Origin: a virus
IMG/VR virus record: IMGVR_UViG_3300036792_000242
Coordinates: 1-37,004 of that record
DNA: 37,004 bases
Direction: 5' to 3' (one strand)
The stretch's first letter is position 1; every line of letters begins with the position of its first letter. A program made the translations under genes and the position numbers. Below the pieces are notes generated by a model. It was not told the origin of the DNA, made no database searches, and worked only from the letters and a program-made list of their open reading frames with translations. Of this stretch, positions 29,624 through 35,198 are shown in pieces.

Positions 29624-29874
29624 TTCTCGTCCTCCGTCTCGGTGCCGTCACCGGTCTCGGTGGCGTCATCGGCAGCGGGTGGCGGCGACGTCTCATCAGC
29701 GTCGTCGGGCACGTCCCACCGGTCGTCGGCCGGCGGCACCGGGTCGCCGTGGTTGATGGCACGCATCCGGTACGTCTCACCCGGCTCCACGACCAGCAGC
29801 TGACCGGTGTCGTCGTCGACGTAGGCCAGGTAGCCTCGCCGGTCGCCACCGGTGTAGCGGTATCCCTCAGCCAC
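29620..29874 (-). CDS. small acidic hypothetical protein
   Basis: An 84-residue protein. A small beta-type N-terminal part (GYRYTGGDRRGYLAYVDDDTGQLLVVEPGETYRM) is followed by a Pro/Asp/Glu/Thr-rich acidic tail from about residue 47. It lies between the tail terminator and the major tail gene and overlaps the latter (GTGA). Its role is unknown; short acidic proteins in this place may help neck or tail assembly. Confidence 0.7.
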   Translation of the reverse strand: MAEGYRYTGGDRRGYLAYVDDDTGQLLVVEPGETYRMRAINHGDPVPPADDRWDVPDDADETSPPPAADDATETGDGTETEDEK

Positions 29875-29889
29875 ACGGGCTCCTTCGCG

Positions 29890-30411
29890 TCAGGAGGGGA
29901 AGACCTCGTTGATCGTCAGGTTGAGCAGGGCGTCGTAGCGGTTGTAGCGCTGGTCCAGGATCGCTCGCAGCGTGATCTCGTAGTCCATGACCTCGCCGAT
30001 GTCGATGAGGTAGGACTGGATGCTGGGGCTCCACACGTCATCCTGGATAGGTGAGGGGTTCTCGGTGACGCGCAGTGACGCCATCACCCAGTCCACCATG
30101 CCGGGGAACAGCGTGTCGGCGTCGGGGTCGTCGTCGGCCTGGAACCACACCAGCCAGAGGCTGACGTGGTGCGTCTGCGCCTTGAGGCCGGAGGGCGCGC
30201 CCTGGGAGGTGGCGCGGGGCAGGGTGCCGCCGCGGCGGGAGTCACGCGTCTCGTCGCCCCGGCTGGGCCAGACGTACGCCTGCGGGATCTGAGCGTCGAC
30301 GTTCGGGTCGGGCGGCGTGATCTGGCACTGCAGCGCCGGCAGGTTGGGGATCGGCCAGGTGAGGTTGTCGAGCAGGCCCTTGACGTAGAGAAGCGTGGAG
30401 TTGATGGGCAC
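29890..30411 (-). CDS. putative tail terminator / tail completion protein
   Basis: A 173-residue protein with the typical helix-strand-strand plan of a siphophage neck/tail terminator: LLYVKGLLDNLTWPIPNL, QAYVWP, HHVSLWLVWFQADDDP, and YEITLRAILDQRYNRYDALLNLTINEVFPS. The GTG start directly follows the stop of the adaptor gene. It lies between the head-tail adaptor and the major tail gene, where the tail terminator belongs. The identification rests more on place and general plan than on diagnostic residues. Confidence 0.62.
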   Translation of the reverse strand: MPINSTLLYVKGLLDNLTWPIPNLPALQCQITPPDPNVDAQIPQAYVWPSRGDETRDSRRGGTLPRATSQGAPSGLKAQTHHVSLWLVWFQADDDPDADTLFPGMVDWVMASLRVTENPSPIQDDVWSPSIQSYLIDIGEVMDYEITLRAILDQRYNRYDALLNLTINEVFPS

Positions 30412-31362
30412 CTAGACCACCCGTCTAAACGGCGCCAGGTCCGCCTTGGCCTGCGCGACGAGCCCCGCCACCCGGATGGGGCCGGCGCCGGCGCTGCCGC
30501 CGCCACCGGGGATCTGCTGCACCGTGGTGGCGGTGGCGCCGCGGGTCATCGCCTGTGCGGCGGCGAGCTCGGTGACCGCCCACATCACCGAGCCAGGCAG
30601 GCTGCTGAACAGGGTGCCGGCGGCGTGCGGGTAAGCCAGGGGAGCGGCGAGGGTCACGGTGCCGGGGCCGGCGGTGACGGTCGTCGCGGTGGCCTGCGCG
30701 ACCTCCTGCGCGCCGGCGTCGTAGACCACGCCAGTGACGCCGGTGCTGCCGAGCGCCTCGGAGACCGTCGCCCAGCCGGTGCAGTCATCCACCTGCAGGA
30801 CCGCGTCACCGGCGCTCGCGGCCACGGTCAGGCTGGTGTGCGGCCAGCCGTTGACGTATGTGACCCGGTACCAGTAGCCGTTACGGCCCAGCCGCCAGCC
30901 GCCGTAGCCTCGCGCGACGAGGATGGACTGGCCACCCTCACCGGCCGCGGACGGCGCGGACGTGCCGTAGAGGCCGATGACGGGGTGCTCGACGTCGTAG
31001 TTCCCGACGGGAACGGTCGTCCACTGCCGTGGGAACGTGTTGGGGCTGACCTGGATGGCCTGGATGGTGAGGATCGGCCAGCGCTGCAGGACGATGCGGG
31101 TGTTGCCGGTGTCGTTCTGGACCGTGATGCGGCGGTCCGGGCCGGACTGGTACTCGGTGTCGACCGTAGCGCGGAGCACCTGGTTGCAGATGGTGTCGGC
31201 CTCGGCGGTGGCGCGCATGCAGATGTTGAGCTGCTCCGCGCGGCGTTCCGCGTCGGTGACGCTGCGGCCCGGCGGGATGCTGGACCAGCTGATGCCGGTG
31301 GGCGCGTTGACCAAGATGTCGGGGGTGACGTAGGGTGTGAGCGGCCCCACGGGCAGGGTCAC
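30412..31362 (-). CDS. head-tail connector/adaptor protein
   Basis: A 316-residue protein. The N-terminal part (ERRAEQLNICMRATAEADTICNQVLRATVD, then PILTIQAIQVSPNTF) resembles the gp6-type head-tail adaptors. A beta-rich insert (HTSLTVAASAGDAVLQVDDCTGW through VTLAAPLAYPHAAGTLF) and a helical end (AVTELAAAQAMTRGATATTVQQ) follow. GTG 31362 is chosen because it overlaps the stop of the preceding zinc-finger gene. A longer open frame up to 31380 is possible but would overlap that gene further. Confidence in the adaptor role is moderate to good. Confidence 0.7.
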   Translation of the reverse strand: MTLPVGPLTPYVTPDILVNAPTGISWSSIPPGRSVTDAERRAEQLNICMRATAEADTICNQVLRATVDTEYQSGPDRRITVQNDTGNTRIVLQRWPILTIQAIQVSPNTFPRQWTTVPVGNYDVEHPVIGLYGTSAPSAAGEGGQSILVARGYGGWRLGRNGYWYRVTYVNGWPHTSLTVAASAGDAVLQVDDCTGWATVSEALGSTGVTGVVYDAGAQEVAQATATTVTAGPGTVTLAAPLAYPHAAGTLFSSLPGSVMWAVTELAAAQAMTRGATATTVQQIPGGGGSAGAGPIRVAGLVAQAKADLAPFRRVV

Positions 31363-31538
31363 GGCGCCTCCTTCAGGCACTTGCGGCAGAGGTAGCCGAC
31401 GCGCTCACCCACCCAGGTGGCGTGCTTCGCGCACAGTGGGGTCAGGCAGTCCAGGCACTGCGTGATGGGCTGACTGGGCGCGGCGCGGCTGCCACGACGG
31501 GTCACCCCGCAGCGACCGCACACGCCGCGCCTCGTCAC
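31359..31538 (-). CDS. small zinc-finger protein
   Basis: A 59-residue protein with eight Cys and one likely His ligand: CGRC near residue 7, CLDC near 32, a lone Cys and His in LCAKH, and CRKC near the end. The GTG start lies 2 nt after the stop of the gene before, and the TGA overlaps the GTG of the adaptor gene (GTGA), which supports real translation. It fits one or two zinc ribbons. Function unknown; similar tiny zinc proteins flank actinophage capsid genes. Confidence 0.7.
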   Translation of the reverse strand: MTRRGVCGRCGVTRRGSRAAPSQPITQCLDCLTPLCAKHATWVGERVGYLCRKCLKEAP

Positions 31539-31540
31539 GC

Positions 31541-32179
31541 TCAGTCCAGCGGGGAGGCTAGACGCTCCACGAGCTCCTGCTTGGTGCCGCTGGCGTCGAC
31601 CTCCTGCGCCTCAGCCAGGGCCCGTAGCTCGGCGACCCGCAGCCTGGCGAGGTCGGGAACGGACGTGGGAGGCGAGGGTGCGGCGTCGGCCTCCTGGCCG
31701 GTGGCGGCGGCCCGGGGCTCGATGCGGGAGCCACACGTGCCGCAGAACCGGTGCGCGGGGTCGCAGGGGTGGCCCTGCGGGCAGTCCACGGTGGGGGCGT
31801 CGATGACGTCCCCGGGGCGGATGGGGTCCCCGCTGAGCAGGCCGGCCGCGGCGATGGCCCGGGCGAGCTGCTCGGGAAGCTTCTCGTGGCTGCCGGCGAT
31901 GGCCAGGATGGCGTCGACGAGCTGCCCCTCGCGGTCGCGCTGGCCGCGCTTGTCCCGTTCCTCCCGGGCGCGCTGCTCGTCGGGGGTCTCGGGGATCTCG
32001 GCCAGGGTCGGGGACCAGAGGGGGTCGGTGCGCAGGTGCTGCTCGCAGGCTGGGCAGTCCAGGGCCCAGATCTTCACCGCGGCGCCTTGGGTCACCTCGC
32101 GGGAGTGCGAGGCTCCGCAGCCACCGTGGTCGGCGGACAGCGCGACGTGAACGACGTCGCTTCGGGCGTACAGGGTCAC
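31541..32179 (-). CDS. zinc-ribbon and SAP-like domain protein
   Basis: A 212-residue protein. It has a first Cys-pair with CPACEQH near 42-48, a helical middle (EQRAREERDKRGQRDREGQ), and a second zinc ribbon HPCDPAHRFCGTCGSR near 137-152. A C-terminal SAP-like helix-turn-helix segment follows (LARLRVAELRALAEAQ, then SGTKQELVERLASP), as used for DNA or protein binding in phage head proteins. GTG 32179 has GGAGG 10 nt upstream. This ribosome site lies close to the -35 of the opposite-strand promoter at 32200. Confidence 0.7.
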   Translation of the reverse strand: MTLYARSDVVHVALSADHGGCGASHSREVTQGAAVKIWALDCPACEQHLRTDPLWSPTLAEIPETPDEQRAREERDKRGQRDREGQLVDAILAIAGSHEKLPEQLARAIAAAGLLSGDPIRPGDVIDAPTVDCPQGHPCDPAHRFCGTCGSRIEPRAAATGQEADAAPSPPTSVPDLARLRVAELRALAEAQEVDASGTKQELVERLASPLD

Positions 32180-32199
32180 GACTCAACGACCTCCAAAGT

Positions 32200-32229
32200 G
32201 TTTACATTGTGACGGGTCCGTGGTATGGT
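32200..32229 (+). promoter_or_regulatory. promoter GTTTAC-N18-TATGGT of the rightward island
   Basis: GTTTAC (32200-32205), 18 nt, TATGGT (32224-32229) preceded by TGG, then the leader GGAACGAATGAGAGAGGA. It directs transcription against the surrounding late genes into four small genes. Confidence 0.78.
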
Positions 32230-32264
32230 TGGTACCAGGAACGAATGAGAGAGGATGGTTCCAG

Positions 32265-32627
32265 ATGTCGAACCCCGCGCCCTGGTTGCCCCCGCAGCTG
32301 CAGGCCCCTCCCGGCCTGACCGCGAAGGAGCAGGAGGAGAAGCTCAAGGCCGACTTCCCGACCGTGCAGAAGGGTCACACGGCCGAGATCCCGAAGGAGC
32401 TGGAGGACGCGTACCGCTACGCGGCCAACGCCGTGGACTACTGGGAGAACCAGAAGAGGCTGGTCCTCAACCAGATCCGCGCTCACATCGGTAGCGCTCA
32501 GACCGCGACCGTGAACGGCATCCCGGTCGTGTCCCGACGTTCCTACAAGGTGGAGGAGAAGGTCATCCCGTCCCACTGGGTGGACGGCTTCTGGCCGGCC
32601 ACCGGCTCGAAGGCGAGCCAGGCGTGA
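32265..32627 (+). CDS. small helical protein resembling C-terminal part of YqaJ-type proteins
   Basis: A 120-residue protein starting at ATG 32265 after the typical leader with GAGAGAGGA. The order of a long helix (EIPKELEDAYRYAANAVDYW), a second helix (NQKRLVLNQIRAHIG) and a small beta part (AQTATVNGIPVVSRRSYK) is like the C-terminal segment of phage YqaJ-like nucleases, but the nuclease domain itself is absent. Whether it is a remnant or a partner protein is unknown. It is the first of four overlapping rightward genes within the leftward structural region. Confidence 0.62.
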   Translation: MSNPAPWLPPQLQAPPGLTAKEQEEKLKADFPTVQKGHTAEIPKELEDAYRYAANAVDYWENQKRLVLNQIRAHIGSAQTATVNGIPVVSRRSYKVEEKVIPSHWVDGFWPATGSKASQA

Positions 32628-32749
32628 ACGTGTTTCTGGCTGCCACGAGCCAGGCTGAGGCTACGTCCTGGCCGGACGCGGTGGTCAAGATCTTCCTGAT
32701 CATCGCCATCGCGACCGTGACGATCGTGTTCTTCAGGTTGTTCAAGTGA
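32624..32749 (+). CDS. 41-residue single-pass membrane protein
   Basis: The GTG overlaps the stop of the gene before (GTGA). A short polar start (ATSQAEATSWPD) precedes a membrane helix at about 20-36 (VVKIFLIIAIATVTIVFF) and a short basic end RLFK. The next gene overlaps the same way, so the three tiny frames are coupled. No family is recognised. Confidence 0.62.
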   Translation: MNVFLAATSQAEATSWPDAVVKIFLIIAIATVTIVFFRLFK

Positions 32750-32841
32750 CCGCGGGAGACTGGGTCGCCATCGCCGTTGGCGTCGTGTTCGTGGCTACGT
32801 TCGTGGCGGTCTGGGTGACCATGAAGAGGAACGGTAAGTGA
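32746..32841 (+). CDS. 31-residue single-pass membrane protein
   Basis: The GTG overlaps the previous stop (AAGTGA), and the stop overlaps the next GTG in the same way. Nearly the whole protein is one membrane helix (WVAIAVGVVFVATFVAVWV) followed by a basic end MKRNGK, so the C-terminus is probably cytoplasmic. Confidence 0.58.
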   Translation: MTAGDWVAIAVGVVFVATFVAVWVTMKRNGK

Positions 32842-32924
32842 TCGCTAACGTCTTGTTCATCGTGTTCATCGTGGTCGCCTGCGTCGCCATCGTGGTGGGC
32901 GGCGGCAGCGACGATTTCATCTAG
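32838..32924 (+). CDS. 28-residue membrane microprotein
   Basis: GTG start in AAGTGA, as for the gene before. It is a single hydrophobic helix (ANVLFIVFIVVACVAIVV) with an acidic C-terminus (GGGSDDFI). The stop TAG overlaps, on the other strand, the stop of the leftward gene in the palindrome CTAG at 32921-32924. Confidence 0.52.
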   Translation: MIANVLFIVFIVVACVAIVVGGGSDDFI

Positions 32925-33205
32925 GCCTCAGCCTCCGGTGCGGTGATAACGCCGCACCGGGGGCACACGTATGACCAGGCGTTCCATAGCCGACGGCAGG
33001 GCTCACAGCGTCGGCCCTTCTTGGTGCCCAGGTAGGAGCGCGGTCGGGCGCTGACCAGGCCGGCGTCGCCCCCGGTGGACAGCCTCTCCACCGCGGCGGC
33101 GTGGTGCTCCGCCACGTCGACGTGGCCGTTGTGACCCGTGTAGCGGGTGCCGTCCTGCAGGTTCAAGCCGTTGCAACCGGGAGGCAGGTTCACGCGGACG
33201 GTCAT
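32921..33205 (-). CDS. small zinc-ribbon protein
   Basis: A 94-residue protein. The N-terminal part has RVNLPPGCNGLNLQDGTRY, common in small actinophage head-region proteins. A C-terminal zinc ribbon is formed by CEPC and CPRC (RRCEPCRRLWNAWSYVCPRCG). ATG 33205 follows GAGGTG and lies 9 nt after the stop of the gene before. Its 3' end contains a perfect hairpin (32935-32960) that may end transcription of the opposing island. Function unknown. Confidence 0.7.
   Translation of the reverse strand: MTVRVNLPPGCNGLNLQDGTRYTGHNGHVDVAEHHAAAVERLSTGGDAGLVSARPRSYLGTKKGRRCEPCRRLWNAWSYVCPRCGVITAPEAEA
32935..32960 (+). terminator. possible terminator hairpin after the rightward island
   Basis: A perfect 9-bp stem CCGGTGCGG / CCGCACCGG with an 8-nt loop TGATAACG begins 11 nt after the last island stop. 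There is no T run. It lies within the coding end of the opposite gene. Confidence 0.4.
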
Positions 33206-33214
33206 GTCACCTCG

Positions 33215-33889
33215 TCACTTAAAGTTGATGTGCTTGGGGAAGCAGTCCCCGCGCACGACCCGGACCTTGAAGCCCTTGGCCTTGGCTAGCTCGTGCATGT
33301 TCTTGTCGACGTTGGGGTAGTGCCAGGTCCGCAGCCCCGCCTTGATCGCTGCCTCCATCAGCGCTCGTGGTAGGTAGGTAAAACAAAAGGTCCAGTAGTC
33401 GGGGTCATCCACGTCCTGCTGCCACAGCCGCATGATCTCCTGCGGGTCGGTGATCCCGTCGGGGATCGCCTTGCGGTGGCCCCACACCCAGGTCGGGAAG
33501 TGGGTGGACACCGGCCAGAGCTTGACCCGTGACACCCAGACCGACTCACGGTCGCTCGCGACGTGCTGGATCATGGTGTTGAGGTCCACCGGGTCGATGG
33601 CCACGTCGGCGTCCACCGTGAGGTAGCCCTCGTCGGTGAGGCTGGCCATCTGCTTCCAGGTGCTGGCCATGACGAGGCCCTTGCGGCCCTTGGGGTACTG
33701 CGCCTCCCGACGGACCCAGATGTCGTGGAACGGCGCGTCGAGCGAGGGTACCTTGGGGGTGCCCTCCCAGCATACCTTGACGCAGATCAGGTTCAGCTGA
33801 CCGCTCTCGCCCTGGGTCGGGGTGATGGGGGTGGTCGTCTGTGAGGCGTTCTCGGCGGCAGCGGCCGGTCCCGTGGGCTGGTTAGGCAC
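33215..33889 (-). CDS. GT-A-like protein near capsid genes, putative glycosyltransferase
   Basis: A 224-residue protein with a low-complexity N-terminus (to about residue 30). The rest has an alpha/beta pattern (LNLICVKVCWEG, DIWVRREAQYPKGRKGLVMASTWKQMA) and TVDADVAIDP at 91-100, where DAD (93-95) could be the metal-binding DxD of a GT-A glycosyltransferase. A late SVWVSRVKLWPVSTHFPTWVWG and HYPNVDKNMHELAKAKGFKV complete a nucleotide-sugar-transferase-like plan. It could decorate the capsid or another structural protein. GTG 33889 has GAGGGAG 6 nt upstream. The identification is tentative. Confidence 0.55.
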   Translation of the reverse strand: MPNQPTGPAAAAENASQTTTPITPTQGESGQLNLICVKVCWEGTPKVPSLDAPFHDIWVRREAQYPKGRKGLVMASTWKQMASLTDEGYLTVDADVAIDPVDLNTMIQHVASDRESVWVSRVKLWPVSTHFPTWVWGHRKAIPDGITDPQEIMRLWQQDVDDPDYWTFCFTYLPRALMEAAIKAGLRTWHYPNVDKNMHELAKAKGFKVRVVRGDCFPKHINFK

Positions 33890-33980
33890 AGCGTCTCCCT
33901 CTCAGCGGGGATGGCTCACCCGCTGGCGGTACTGTATCTCGTACCAGCGCGACGGTACACGGCCGCCACCGCGTTGGTTC

Positions 33981-34262
33981 TCAGTGCGTGGTACTGATGA
34001 TGACGCCGAGCGACGCGGCCGTCGACGTGCCGATCGCGTAGAGCGTCGTGTCCGCCGCGGCCTCGAAGCCGGGGATGGTGAGGGGCGGTGAGCCGGTGGG
34101 GATGCCGACCCCGTTGCTCGTCGTGGTGTGCTGGCTGGTGCCGACCCACACGGTGACGCCACTGGTGTTGCTGATGATCAGCGTGGCCGCGCCGGGAACG
34201 CGGGCGACCAGGCTCGCCGTGGTGGACTTTCCCACGGCGGCCTGATCCATGATGAGTGCCAT
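33981..34262 (-). CDS. small decoration-like structural protein, copy 3
   Basis: A 93-residue beta-rich protein. It shares the order of features of the two genes before it in the transcript: an early ATLIISNTSGVTVWVGTS strand pair, a G(V/I)PTG turn, and a late DTTLYAIGTSTAASLGVI. It probably has the same fold as a decoration or head-associated protein, although function is inferred from context. The ATG overlaps the stop of the previous gene (TGATG). Confidence 0.62.
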   Translation of the reverse strand: MALIMDQAAVGKSTTASLVARVPGAATLIISNTSGVTVWVGTSQHTTTSNGVGIPTGSPPLTIPGFEAAADTTLYAIGTSTAASLGVIISTTH

Positions 34263-34768
34263 CAGCTGGTTCCCGGGACGACCCGCAGGGTTCCCGTCGT
34301 GGCGTTGGTCACCACGGTCACCGCGGCGCCGCTGACGTGGTCGAGCTGCGGCTGCGTGGTGAACGTGATCGACGGGGCCGTGCTCGTGGACGCGACCGCC
34401 AGCGTCTCCGCCGCCGTCCCCGCCCCGACCTGCACCGTCTGGCCGGCCGCGAAGTTGGTGATCGCGGTCACGGTGACCTTGGTTGACGCGCCGTGGGTGA
34501 TCGCGGCCGTGGTTGTGGTCGTGATCGTGCCGCTGAGGGTGAGGCCACCCACCACGGCGTAGAGCGGGTTCGGCGCGTAGCCGTAGTCGATCTGCTGCTT
34601 GGCCGGCAGGGGCAGCCCCTGGTTCACGGTGACGCCGGGGCCGCCAACGTAGACGGTCCCGGGACCCGTGTTGTAGATGAACACGTGCGGCTTACCCACC
34701 ACCGGCGGGCTGTACACCTGCGCGGCGAGCGCCGTGACGGGCACCGTGATCGGTGCGTTGGCGACCAC
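34262..34768 (-). CDS. decoration-like structural protein, copy 2
   Basis: A 168-residue protein. Residues 1-75 match the shared pattern (PHVFIYNTGPGTVYVGGPG, a GLPLPAKQQ turn, NPLYAVVGG). Residues 80-168 add a second beta domain (TTTTTAAITHGASTKVTVTAITNFAAGQTVQVGAGTAAETLAV), which is like the Thr/Ala/Val-rich insert in the major tail protein. The GTG lies close to the stop of the first copy. A capsid decoration or head fibre role is inferred from its place after the major capsid gene. Confidence 0.62.
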   Translation of the reverse strand: MVANAPITVPVTALAAQVYSPPVVGKPHVFIYNTGPGTVYVGGPGVTVNQGLPLPAKQQIDYGYAPNPLYAVVGGLTLSGTITTTTTAAITHGASTKVTVTAITNFAAGQTVQVGAGTAAETLAVASTSTAPSITFTTQPQLDHVSGAAVTVVTNATTGTLRVVPGTS

Positions 34769-34769
34769 G

Positions 34770-35123
34770 TCACGCCACCGACTGCATGCTGACCAGCGCG
34801 GCCTCGGTGATGGTCGTACCCGACGCCGTGATGGCGTACAGCGCCGAGATCGGCGTGGCCGGCGTGCTGATCAGGGTGAGCTGGTCACCGGGGTTGAGCG
34901 GCACGCCGTTGGCGGTGGCGGTGCTGCCCATGACGAAGCACTTGCTGGCGCCCACGTTGACCACGGTGACGGCGTACGCGTTGGCCGCGAACGTCGCCGC
35001 CACGGTGGTGGACGTGCCATAGATGTTGGCGCGGGTCGTGCCGGTGCTGTAGAAGATCTGGTTCGACGTGGAGCTGGTGGTGAAGATCTGGTTGGCCGGC
35101 GAGCCCTGGGTGAAGATAGCCAT
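34770..35123 (-). CDS. decoration-like structural protein, copy 1
   Basis: A 117-residue beta-rich protein, the first gene after the major capsid protein. The order is a Ser/Thr-rich N-terminus, then AYAVTVVNVGASKCFVMGS, the GVPLNPGDQL turn, and ISALYAITASGTTITEAALVS. It lacks charged helices. Small beta proteins encoded directly after the capsid gene are often capsid decoration proteins. The gene is separated from the capsid gene by a strong hairpin. Confidence 0.62.
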   Translation of the reverse strand: MAIFTQGSPANQIFTTSSTSNQIFYSTGTTRANIYGTSTTVAATFAANAYAVTVVNVGASKCFVMGSTATANGVPLNPGDQLTLISTPATPISALYAITASGTTITEAALVSMQSVA

Positions 35124-35159
35124 GCTGGCTCCTCGCTGAGGATGGTGGACGAGGGAGGA

Positions 35160-35192
35160 GGTGGCGGGCCGGGTGAGCCCCGACCCGCCACC
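35160..35192 (-). terminator. hairpin between major capsid and decoration genes
   Basis: A perfect 9-bp stem GGTGGCGGG / CCCGCCACC with a 15-nt internal part that can pair further (GGG with CCC). It lies 7 nt past the capsid stop in the late operon. No T run follows, so partial termination or RNA stabilisation is likelier than full termination. Confidence 0.42.
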
Positions 35193-35198
35193 GCCGGA

